DNA from: Chenopodium formosanum
Lineage: Eukaryota > Streptophyta > Magnoliopsida > Caryophyllales > Amaranthaceae
Length of the DNA stretch: 64,000 nucleotides
Assembly: GCA_024500155.1 (NCBI GenBank)
Contig: CM044874.1
Location: forward strand, 4,881,001 to 4,945,000
Direction of reading: 5' to 3'
This document shows, piece by piece, positions 43,762-54,160 of the stretch; the stretch's first letter is position 1; each line of letters begins with the position of its first letter. Under the pieces are notes generated by a model. That model did no database searches. It had not been told where the DNA came from and saw only the letters and a program-made list of their open reading frames with translations. The position numbers were made by a program, and so were the translations under genes.

Positions 43762-45720
43762 ATTGGTGGTTTCTTTCTTCATGAAGAGGTGAATTGTGAA
43801 TAATTTTGGCTATGTTACATACTTTACTAGATTGATCTAATTTTTGTTAGGAATTATGTTTGAATAATAGTGAAAGTACTTATCCATTGCTAATCGGGCA
43901 AGCCCTTAAAAATTTACGAGCCAAGATTTGACCAAGCGTTGACCGAGCCAAAATTGATAAATTCAAGAACAACTTATTAGCTTACTTGTTTTCTTTATTT
44001 TTTATTACTCGTATTAGATTTTTAATTTTGCTTAAGTATGCCTTTGTACACGATCATCTTTGTTAAAGAAAAATTTCCTTTGATTTGATTTTTGGTTAGG
44101 AATTATGTTTGAACTAGTTTTTTGTTTATTGAATTTTTAGATAAAATTTTTATTCATAATGCTAAATTATAAATGGATCTTATTTTAAAAGTTTATCAAA
44201 AATACAATTTTAATGACTTAACATATCTATCCTCACGAGTCACGACTATAACAAATTGCTAGACTATCTTTTTAAAGATATCCCATAGTAAAAGAAGTCC
44301 CAAATGATCATTCTTTTGATGAAAGATACTGTGTTCAATTGGTTATGTATTTTTTTAAATTCAATTTCTTTTGTAAATGTTGTATCATGTGCATTTTTAT
44401 AATAAACAAATTATTTTTCCTAACAAATAAAAAAAATAAAGCTTGATTTCATACCAGGCCCGTACAGACCCTTAGTATAGGCCCAATAGTATCGATGGCC
44501 CAACATTTTTGGAGCCCAATTGTAAAAAAAAAATAAAAAAATAAATCCAATTTCTCTAAGACTCTAACTTCCTTTCCTATTATTCTCATGCATGACGCAT
44601 GAGTGCTAATTTTTTTAAAAAATTCTTAAATACCATCATTAATGCGTTACTTATATATGTCATTTATTACTCCGTACTAATTTTGCGTTGATATTCTTGT
44701 TATAACCCAAAATTTCCATAAACCATTACACCCTTTAGTTTCTCAAATGTTATGGAGTAAAATACTTCTTACCAGAAAAATAAATAATTTTCTCACCAAA
44801 TGAATCACTGATAAAATTATTAGCGCCTAACATATTTCCATCAAATCTCTATATTTCTACCGAAATAATAATATCAATCAACAATTTGATCTTGAGAGGT
44901 AAAAGATTAAGATTACTAAACTCTTGCATTGCTAAATCGAGTAATTGTATGCGTAATATTTTTTTGTTTGCTCTGTTTTTTCATTTTTATAGAGTTTCAG
45001 TAGTTGTTTTACAATTTAAGCTAGAACTTTAAGCTTTTTTTTTTATTTTTATTATTTTTTTTTATTTTTTTTTTTTTTTTTTGAGGAAAGGGATTAAATG
45101 TTTAATTGTTATGAAGGATAAAATTATTTTATTTTATTTTATCTCAATTTCCAAGCACAAAAACGAACAGTCTTCCATTTACAACAACCGATTTTTTATT
45201 TTTTTTTTTAATTTTTTTTTTAAAATTACACATTTGAGAATTAGAAATTTACGGAGTATGAATTATTCCCTTCAAAAAAAATTATTCCCTTACAAGAAAA
45301 TAAAATTAACTAGAATATAAAAAGTCAAATATAATTGCATTAATATAATTGTATTATTATTATTTTTTTTTTTTCATGTAAAGGCTTTATTTTTTTAGAT
45401 TATAACCGGGTCTCATTAAAAATGTTTAAGACGACCCTGATTTCATCACCTTTTTTTAAATTACAAAATTAAAGCTAATTTTATAAAATGGTTAAAACCA
45501 TCCTTATAAAAATAAATATCATTGTGAGATAGATTACCATTTTAAGTAGCTTGGTTGATACTTGCTTTTTATTAAAGTTCCAAGATTTGTGCGCAATAAT
45601 AAAAAAGTAGTCTATAGGTTACTAAATGTCATAATAATAACTTCTTACCAACCCCCCATTTATTTATTTATTCACATATAAATATATATTTGAGTAATAA
45701 TTACTCTGAAATCAATTTGA
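43762..45720. other. intergenic stretch without a gene
   Basis: AT-rich DNA with several poly-T/A tracts (45030-45080, 45195-45225, 45358-45374). Short reading frames here have low-complexity composition. No gene or clear element recognised. Confidence 0.55.
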
Positions 45721-45838
45721 TAATATGTTAAGCTATAAAAGCTCCAAATTATCAAACAAACCAAAATTTCTCGCACCCTCTTCTTCTTCCTCTAAATATT
45801 CCCTCTTTTATAAAGCCTTCAAAAATTTGAACATTGTT

Positions 45839-48800
45839 ATGAGAATTTCTTTGGTTTGTAGCTTCTTGTTACTCTTCGTTCTACAAAATAATTTAAACGC
45901 CACGTTTTCTTTTGATCGTTATGATATTAAACATGTTGCGATTTACAAGAAGATTCAAGAGAAGTTATCTCCGAGGCGTAGATTACAATCGATTAATAAA
46001 ACTGTAAGTTTAATTTGTTTTTCTCGCTTTATAATCAGTGGCGGAACTAGAAATTTAAAGTAAGGGGGGCCAAGATCATATCTATGTATGTGTAATTTCG
46101 CAAATCGCAACTACTATTGAGTTTGTTGATTACATGTATTATAAAAATATTAAAAAAATAATAGTTAACGGAGGTAGTATAATAAAAAAAAAACTACAAA
46201 ATGTTAGATGTTAGGTTTGAACTATTGACCTCTTGTCCACAATCACATTGCAAAAACCAACTCCTCTACACTACAACTTATAACAAGTATAAGCTATATT
46301 TAATATTTATCTTGAGCCAAGGGGGAGGCCATGGCCCACCCCAGCCCCCCCTTGGCTCCGCCCCTGTTTATAATGTACCATTTTCCAACCTCTGTCTCTA
46401 AATAATGTTTCTATTTTACTTTTTTTTTTTTCAGTTCATCAATAAGTTCATTGATATTATGAAATGCTTGTAACTTATTCCATGTGGTTTAATCAATAAA
46501 AGAGAAAAGGAATAAAAATAATAGTCTGTTTAATGTTTTTCAAGATCATCTATTATGATTTTTTTTTGTTTTTTTTTTTTAAATTTTTTTACATCATAAT
46601 TTAAGACTATTTTAACAAAGTAACATATACAGTAGTTTACAGTTGTTTGAATATTTGAATTTTTAAAATCCTGTAATATTAAGCTCAAATTTAAGTTGTT
46701 AGAAATTGAATTGAATTTAAATTTTTTTGAAAATTAATTTCGCTTTGATTTGGAGTACTTTAAATGACATATAATAGTGCATTAAAATTCTAAGTGACGC
46801 ATAATATGAAATAAGTCACAAATGTCGAATGTTTGGACTAGACGAATCTTTGTTCAAGTACTTGTATTAGGTGTATAATATCATAAATCCCATTAGAGTG
46901 TAAAAATCACATTGAGTACAAAGATTATTATAGAATCCTTCAGATATCTTTATATTTGGTAAGTAATCAATTATGATAATTAATAAATCAATTAATTGAT
47001 TTTAAAAAAATTAGTATCTCATCAACTTAATATGATGCATTGTTATACTCGGTGTGTTGCCTATGAATAATGTATGAAACTACATTTCATGAAAAGATCA
47101 TTGATATGCTAATCCGAACCAAGTTGACCAATTTAATATATAATATTAATAAGACTGGTCTTCTATAGAAGATTGTAAAATGTAGGACAATTGGCATAAT
47201 GCCCTTCTACTCTGTATTATAAAGGGTATAATAATCCACACATCTCGCATAAAGAAGTTACATAAAGAAAGCTCACATTACAAAACATGTGATAGATACT
47301 TTTTTCATAATACAAGTGTAATGTTTACATTGGAATGTAGGATGAACACTTAGAGGAAAGGGTTGGTCCATTAGACAGCCTAGGATGGGCCTAGAGGTGA
47401 TCAACACTAGCCCGGCCCGATCCAGCTCGAAAATAGGGCGGGTTTGGGTAAGCATAAAAATGCATTTTTAGTTTATTAGCCTGAACCCGGCTTGAAAAGC
47501 CCATAAAGCCCGTTTTGGCCTGATAAGTCCGCTACTTTTTTACGGGTTTGGGCACGAGAAATTGTGTTAAGGCTCGGTCCGGCCCGATTTTTGATCACCT
47601 CTAGATGGGCCCATCTAAATTTAATTGCAACTTAATTTGTATTTTTATTTATCTCGTTAATAAACTCGGAAATTTTGTGATGGTAGGAAGGAAGAGTGTT
47701 CTACCCACAAGGGTATGGTGCGGACCCAAGTGGAATAGAAGACAGTAGTGATGCTATACTTAAAGCAGTATCGGATGCATTCCAAGTTCAAAAGGGTCTT
47801 CGTTTGTTACCTAATGTTAATGATTTGGGTGGTGTTGTTATTGATTTCCAAGGTGGGAATTATGTTATCAACCAACCCATTCCTTTTTCTCCTCTTTCTG
47901 GCAATGTTGTGGTAATTCACTTTCTCCCGCTCTTTCTTGCTTATACATCCATTTATTATGGAATATGCTATGTCCCGTTCTTAATTTTTTGAACGAAGAA
48001 GATTTTATATGACTGTATTTTTCTTTACGTGTAAATCACAAAAGATGATCTGGTTAAATGAATGAAAAACATAAAAGTCTAAATGATGTAATTGATTTAG
48101 GTAATGTTGATCTATATCAAATCATGTTAATGAAAGTAGAGACTTCGTAAATCTATTTCAATATATACAAGACTATGACTATCCAATACTAGTATAAAAC
48201 TAAACCGAAAGACTTATCACCTTAATATAAATTGTGTTTGGCACCACTTAAGGTCAGTTCACAATTACTTAATTTCAGTTCAGTTCTAATCAATTCGGTT
48301 CAACTCCTAATTTCATTCTCTCATTAAATATTCATTTCATTTCAATTCAGTTCAGTTTAGTTCAGCTCAATTCAGTAAATGTGAACATGCCCTAAGTCAA
48401 AAACATGTCTAGGATATGTCATATCTCATATGTGAAACAGAACACTGATTTTAACAATATTTTCAGCCTAATTCAAAACATAATGATCAGTTTTCTTGGA
48501 AAATGTTCTTGTGCATACTATTTCACATAATCACACAAGATAATGATGCCACATTCCAACGGCTAGCTTTATATTTGGCAAACAGTAAAAATTAATTGGC
48601 TAACACATACTCCCTCCGTCCCAAAAAGAACGACCCATTTGGCTAAAACCTTGTCCCAAAAAGAATGACCCATTTGCATTAAAACACCACTAATTTGCAA
48701 CAATATTTGTGCAAAATTAGCTTCCCCATATAAAAATTTCATTTTCCATGTTATTTTATTACTTTCTCTCTCTATTTTTTTATAAACCCCATGTAAATTT

Positions 48801-51689
48801 ATTTTTTCAATGTACTTTTATTTCTTTTTACTTAACTTCCTTAATACCCGTGTAATCAACCCAAATGGGTCGTTCTTTTTGGGACGGAGAGAGTACAAAC
48901 ATTTGCACAAGAAAACACTTATGTACTGGTACTATCAAATTCTCTTCCTTAATCCAAAAGTCTCCTTTAATAATAGTTAGTTTTAGACTAGTCACCTAAT
49001 TATAAATAACTTAATAAAAATTGCAATTACTCTGTGTTACATAATATCTAAAATAAGTAAAAATATAATTGTGTTCACAATAAGGATATTACAACAATCA
49101 ATACTCACATATAGTCACAATCCTACGCTCCTTTTTTTTTTTTTTTTTTCGAAGGGATCCTAGGCTCCTAGCAAGCTAGATATAGCAAATTTTCCTTAAT
49201 CACCCATGTATATTCAAATTGTTAATCTTGCAAAGTTTGGTTAATTTTTTTTTTTTTTATTTGTTTATATTACCGCATTTATCTTTATTATCTAATCTGA
49301 ATTGTGAATACATAATTACGAATGTAACATATTACTTATGAATGACAAATTAAATTATCTCAAATTAAGTACGAATATCGAGTATGAATACATAATTACG
49401 AATGTAACATATTACTTATGAATGACAAATTAAATTATCTCAAATTAAGTACGAATATCGAGTATGAATACATAATTACGAATGTAACATATTACTTATG
49501 AATGACAAATGAAATTATCTCAAATTAAGTACGAATATCGAGTAATTAAATTATCTCATATTACTTATGAATGACAAATTAAATTATCTCAAATTAAGTA
49601 CGAATGTACATGTTGCAATGTTGCATCTAGCTCTTTCTCATAATATCTTATATTCTGTACGTTGCAATGTTGCATCTAGCTCTTGCCCATAATATCTTAT
49701 ATTCATATCATCATATGAAAGGTGAATCGCAATATTCACAAATCTTATGCGATTTACTATTTACATGAATTCCCAAATTTCTCCTATCTTTAGGGGATGT
49801 GAAAAGGTTACTCATAGATGTATTGTACTTGTTAATTTGTTGTGCGTTACTTCAAATCAACATCCTTCTACCACTCCTTAAATACTCCATGAAAAGTTAT
49901 AGAGCACAAAAGGTAAAGACTTTGCTTAATCAGGATACCATTTTATACTATAACTTAATTAGCTCATAGTTGCTTAATTAAATGGACATTATAAATTTAT
50001 AATTTCTTTCCTTACAATTTATGATGGTAAGTTGGTGTTCTTTTCTATTTTCATACTCCTACTTTCATTGTATTTTATGATTAACTCTTTCAATAATCTC
50101 AAAGTCACTCAAACAACAAACGCACTTAAAATGTTGAAAATAACTTAAATTTCTTTTAAATATAAAGACATACATGAAAATTTCTTTAATAACAAATGAA
50201 TCAATTCAATTCAACCCTCAATATTAAATTGCAATCCCGTGATGGCTAAATAATGTACTTGTACATAGTTAAAATTTTGTCATCCTACATTATTTAAGAT
50301 ATAAGATTAAATTCCGTGTATATAACTAACATTGATTTTACGATTTTGTGTGAACAATACTAGGTACGAGGAGGAACAATAAGAGCATCAAATACATTTC
50401 CAGGAGACCGCCATTTATTTGAACTTTCTTCAAAGCCTTCCAAACACCTCCATATAAACTCCACCACCAACACCCAAAACCAAATTAGTGGTATCCAATA
50501 CGTAGACATCACCTTCCGTGACATACTCTTCGACTCGAGCTTCCGTGGTGGCGGTCTAACCATCGTCGACTCAGCTCGAATCCGAGTCACAAATTGCTAC
50601 TTTCTCCACTTCTCAACCCAAGGTATTCTAGTCCAAGGAGGCCATGAAACCTTCATTTCGGACACTTTCCTAGGACAACATGAGACCATAGGCGGCGATC
50701 CAGGGGAGAGACAATTCACAGGTAATACTGTAACCCTAAGGTTGATTATGTAACGATTACAGTTTTGTACCCTGTTAATTTTAGTTGCAACAAAAGAATT
50801 TTTTATGTTTCATAAATAATATTACCTCCGTTAATAGTTATCTGCAACTTCAATAATATTCTAAAGTTGCAGATAACTATTAATGGAGTCATTATCTCTT
50901 TATTGCAACTAAAAATTAACAGAGTTAGTATAATATGAGTGTCAGCGATCCCTAATTGAGCAGAGACTCCTTTCCTTACTCACAACAGGCACCGCCATCA
51001 ACGTTGGCAGCAACGACAATGCCATTACAAACGTGGTAGTATTCTCGGCAGCTGTTGGAATCATTCTCCGAGGCCAAGCCAACATGATCACGGGCGCTCA
51101 TTTGTACAACAAGGCTACAAATTTCGGCGGTGTAGGTATATTAGTCAAGTTAGCTGGATTATCACAAACAAGAATTGATAATTGTTACTTAGATTACAAC
51201 TCTATTGTCATGGAAGACCCTGTACAAGTCCACGTAACGAACGGGTTCTTCCTAGGCGATGGTAACGTGGTGGTGAAATCGGTCCAAGGCCGAATTTCAG
51301 GACTAAACATCGTAAACAACATGTTTAGTGGCGACCCTAGTAAAAACAAGGCAATAGTAGAATTACAAGGAGAGTTTAACAACATTGATCAAGTTGTTGT
51401 TGAACATAACAACGTAATCGGTATGAAATTAAAATCAACTGTTGGTAAATTGAGTATAAAGGGAAGTAATACGACTAAATGGCAAGCTGATTTTTCGAAA
51501 ATGTTGCTATTTTCGGATAGGATAGCTCATTTTCAGTATTCTATTTATAGTAAGGGAGGAGTTTTGGTTGTTCATGGTGTTACTAATGTGTCAAATAATG
51601 TTGTTACAGTTGAGACTGATAAGCCTATTGATGGGGTGGTGTCTGTATTAGTTGATCAGTATAATGTTGTAGGAGAGGAGATTAATTAA
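45839..51689 (+). CDS. QRT3: QRT3-like polygalacturonase
   Basis: Four exons: 45839-46003, 47687-47911, 50364-50721, 50989-51689 (phases 0,0,1); 482 residues, the size I recall for Arabidopsis QRT3. QRT3 degrades pectin of the pollen mother cell wall so tetrads separate; it is secreted from the tapetum. The start at 45839 gives an immediate signal peptide (MRISLVCSFLLLFVLQ). An in-frame ATG at 45725 would add 38 residues and is less likely. The catalytic part begins with the right-handed beta-helix signature GRVFYPQGYGADPSGIEDSSDAI and continues through repeated beta-helix turns (GGGLTIVDSARIRVTNCYF; GTAINVGSNDNAITNVVV). Introns 1-2 are crowded with small transposons. A fragment of exon 4 recurs at 53876. 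Confidence 0.9.
46036..46366. mobile_element. non-autonomous hAT element in QRT3 intron 1
   Basis: 331 bp with ends CAGTGGCGGAACTAG and the inverse CAGGGGCGGAGCCAAGG. The 8-bp duplication TTTATAAT is at 46028-46035 and 46367-46374. Eight bases is the hAT size. Confidence 0.8.
47392..47603. mobile_element. hAT-type MITE, TAGAGGTGATCAA family
   Basis: 212 bp with termini TAGAGGTGATCAA at both ends (inverted). The perfect 8-bp duplication GATGGGCC is at 47384-47391 and 47604-47611. The interior is GGCCCG-rich with no coding capacity. It lies 83 bp before QRT3 exon 2. Confidence 0.85.
48252..48392. mobile_element. Harbinger-like MITE in QRT3 intron 2
   Basis: 141 bp, GGTCAGTTCACAATTACTTA to CAGTAAATGTGAACATGCCC, with TAA at 48249-48251 and 48393-48395. 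The interior is CAGTTCAATTC-like. It is the cleanest of the four family copies here. Confidence 0.78.
48610..48893. mobile_element. Stowaway MITE in QRT3 intron 2
   Basis: 284 bp with long near-perfect termini CTCCCTCCGTCCCAAAAAGA followed by ACGACCCATTT. TA flanks it at 48608-48609 and 48894-48895. Typical Tc1/mariner-derived plant MITE. Confidence 0.9.
49305..49610. repeat. tandem repeat, 80-bp period
   Basis: Copies of TGAATACATAATTACGAATG, followed by TAACATATTACTTATGAATG and further shared sequence, start at 49305, 49385 and 49465. A partial fourth copy follows after a small rearrangement near 49545. Copies differ by only a few bases. It lies in QRT3 intron 2. Confidence 0.88.
49611..49710. 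repeat. two-copy direct repeat, 49-bp period
   Basis: GTTGCAATGTTGCATCTAGC starts at 49612 and 49661, each followed by CATAATATCTTATATTC. It immediately follows the 80-bp array. Confidence 0.82.
50770..50925. mobile_element. Stowaway-like hairpin element in QRT3 intron 3
   Basis: Outer arms CCTGTTAATTTTAGTTGCAA and the inverse of CTGTTAATTTTTAGTTGCAA, next to TA. Inner arms CTCCGTTAATAGTTATCTGC / GCAGATAACTATTAATGGAG (near 50827-50888). The inner part has its own CCTCCGTTAA start, so it may be one Stowaway inside another. It fills most of the 267-bp intron. Confidence 0.6.
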
Positions 51690-52117
51690 TTGAATTTGTC
51701 ATGTAATTTCGTGATTATGCTTTAATACATTGATTAATATGCATATTTTAATAAAGTTTGTCCAATCCGCAATTTTTTTAAGTATTGAACATGGTTATTG
51801 TTACTTTGTTAGATCGTGAAAACTCTTTAAATTGGAATAATATTGATAAGTATACAAAATATATGCAAATATATCCTAAATTTGTTACAAATATTATCAT
51901 TTTATAATATTATTATTAGGTCGGAGTGAATTAAGTACTTTCATAAGATGATATATTAATCATTTAATTAATTAATCAAAATTCATAGTCAAAGTTTGTA
52001 TATGTTCGATTAATTGCCCATTAAACTTCAAAAAAAAAAAAAAAAAATCGCAATCATATACTATTATTAAACTACTTTATAGATTCTATAAAAAAGAAAT
52101 TAAACACGAATATTATT

Positions 52118-52200
52118 GATGGAAAGAGTATTTTTTTTTGAAACCATTGATGGAAAGAGTATTTAGTGGTTTTTTTTTAAGGATGGAAAGAGTATTTAGT
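52118..52200. repeat. three short direct repeats
   Basis: TGATGGAAAGAGTATTT-like units occur three times within about 80 bp, separated by poly-T, upstream of the F-box gene. Confidence 0.65.
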
Positions 52201-52295
52201 TTGCATAACATAGTTTTTGGGATCGGAATTAGAATCCTGTTTGACACACTTAGGATTTAGGAATATTTCCTTAGCTCACTAAAATACTTAAGACA

Positions 52296-53570
52296 ATGAA
52301 TGAGAAATTGCAACAAAATATTATTCCTAATTCTCAAAATTTTACCATGGAAGGAAAATTACGAAGAAAGAAAAACCAAAGAATCAATGATCTTCCAAAA
52401 GAGATACTTGCTAACATACTTGCGAAACTCCCCGCCAAAACCCTTTTACGTTGCAAAACAGTTTGCAAAGAATTCAACAACATAACCACAAACCCGAAAT
52501 TCGCCGAATTATACTACCAAAACTCCCATCTTAGCCTTGTAAGTCTCCGAAAAAACCCTCAATTTGATCATAACTTACGTAGTGATGATACTAATCAATT
52601 CTTCATGATAGAAGGCTACGACAAGAGTACTAATAAACACGTTAATTATATGTTCGAGTCTTCTAAATTCGAGCATTTGGGTAATTTCATGTACAACGAA
52701 TGTTACAAGGTTGTGAATTCTTGTAGAGGAATTCTTCTTCTAAGAAAAGAAACTTGTAAGGGTAAATATACTGGTTTAGAACACTTTGTTAGCTCTTTAG
52801 CCATATGTAACCCAGTGACACGCGATTTTATGTATCTTGAAGATCCCTATTTGGCTAGCAAAACTACATCTTTATATGGTTTAGGGTTTAGCCCTAGAAC
52901 TAAACAATACAAGGTTGTTGGATTGTTGCACATATTTAATGGTACTAAAACACATATTGATGTACTAACACTTTGTAGTGATCGTAGTGGCAAAAGTTAT
53001 TGGAGACCAACTAATCAAGGTCACTTTGATCATAAAATAAGGTATACAAATAATCCCCCTTTCGAGTTGAATGGAGTTTTATATTGGTTTGCTACAGGAG
53101 AGAAAATCGCGTGTTTTGACCTTGACAAGGAAGAGTTTTATCATCTCCCCTCGCCGTGTAGGGGAGATAATAAGAAAGTAATTAGTATTGGCGTGTTACA
53201 TGGATCATCACTTGGTGTTGGGGTAACGGGTGTAGGAAATTATCGTTCAAGGCTCGAGTTGTGGGTGATGAAAGAGTATGGAGCAAGTGATTTGTGGAGG
53301 AAAAATTATGTGATTGAGAATATGCTTGATGACAAGATTAATGAATCCGTTGTTAATTTGAACATTAAGTTTGTTGAAGATTATGAGAGTGGGATGATTG
53401 TTTTTTTAATTCAATTGGAAGATTCATGTCAATTGATGACTTATGATCCTAGAAAAAAATGCCTCAAAAAGGCAATAACTCGTTGGGTTAATTCAAGGAT
53501 GGATGTGCAATTTTATGTTCCGAGTTTTTTTCCTGATCTTAGAAACATCCGTAAGAGTACCTACAAGTGA
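52296..53570 (+). CDS. F-box protein with FBA-type C-terminus
   Basis: An intronless 424-residue protein. The F-box lies at about residues 29-72 (INDLPKEILANILAKLPAKT, then LLRCKTVCKEFNNITTNPKF). It would bind SKP1 in an SCF ubiquitin ligase. The remainder is the F-box-associated beta-propeller-like region, with VNSCRGILLL, ICNPVTRDFMYLE, LYGLGFSPRTKQYKVVGLL, FELNGVLYWFA, ACFDLDKEEFYHLPSP and LELWVMKEYG blocks. The target is unknown; this family is huge and fast-evolving. Met 52296 opens the frame. A second Met 17 codons in (52347) is an alternative start just before the basic stretch. Confidence 0.9.
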   Translation: MNEKLQQNIIPNSQNFTMEGKLRRKKNQRINDLPKEILANILAKLPAKTLLRCKTVCKEFNNITTNPKFAELYYQNSHLSLVSLRKNPQFDHNLRSDDTNQFFMIEGYDKSTNKHVNYMFESSKFEHLGNFMYNECYKVVNSCRGILLLRKETCKGKYTGLEHFVSSLAICNPVTRDFMYLEDPYLASKTTSLYGLGFSPRTKQYKVVGLLHIFNGTKTHIDVLTLCSDRSGKSYWRPTNQGHFDHKIRYTNNPPFELNGVLYWFATGEKIACFDLDKEEFYHLPSPCRGDNKKVISIGVLHGSSLGVGVTGVGNYRSRLELWVMKEYGASDLWRKNYVIENMLDDKINESVVNLNIKFVEDYESGMIVFLIQLEDSCQLMTYDPRKKCLKKAITRWVNSRMDVQFYVPSFFPDLRNIRKSTYK

Positions 53571-53875
53571 GTGATCATATTGTATTGTACATCAAGTCAA
53601 TTTTCTCAGATTCAATCTAAGCGTCCGACCTCCTCCAAATCAATTAAGGGGTGTGATGGAGAATAATATACATACTACTAGGATATATTTTTGTAACATA
53701 AAATAATATTTGTTTTGTTTTTTTTTTAAGGGAATATCTTTGTGTACCTTAGATTCTTAGATATTTTTTACGTATATAATTAGTTAATATAAGAAATTTT
53801 TTTATAATTCTATATTATATGTTTTGATCAATTGGAAATACTCTAATTGAGGAGTTTCACAGTATAATCTAACAT

Positions 53876-53955
53876 TAAGCAACATTGATCAAGTGTGGTT
53901 GTTGAACATGAATGTGACGAAAATGGAGTTGAAATCAATTGCTGGTATATATGAA
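53876..53955 (+). pseudogene. fragment of QRT3 exon 4
   Basis: AACATTGATCAAGTGTGGTT, then TGTTGAACATGAATGTGACG and TGAAATCAATTGCTGGTA, run parallel to 51379-51450 of QRT3 exon 4 with substitutions and small indels. Only about 80 bp is recognisable. It sits 2.2 kb beyond the QRT3 stop, on the same strand, with the F-box gene between. It looks like the relic of a second QRT3-like copy. Confidence 0.65.
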
Positions 53956-54160
53956 TGAGAAATACAGAGAAATATTATTGAGACCTAAATTTAACATAAA
54001 TAGACCTGTCGATTTATACTAAAGATAAAGATAAATGACCAAAATTTAGACTCTAATTATTATTCAGATTTACTACAAATTCAAGAAAAAAATAGATGAG
54101 GTAAAGGATAGTCGTTCTCTAATTTGTGTCTCTATGAACACAAAACTCTTTAGAAATTTA

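Noticed and set aside
49305..49610. Regular direct repeats resembling a CRISPR array
   Set aside because: The repeats are head-to-tail copies with no unique spacers, in a plant intron. This is a simple tandem repeat.
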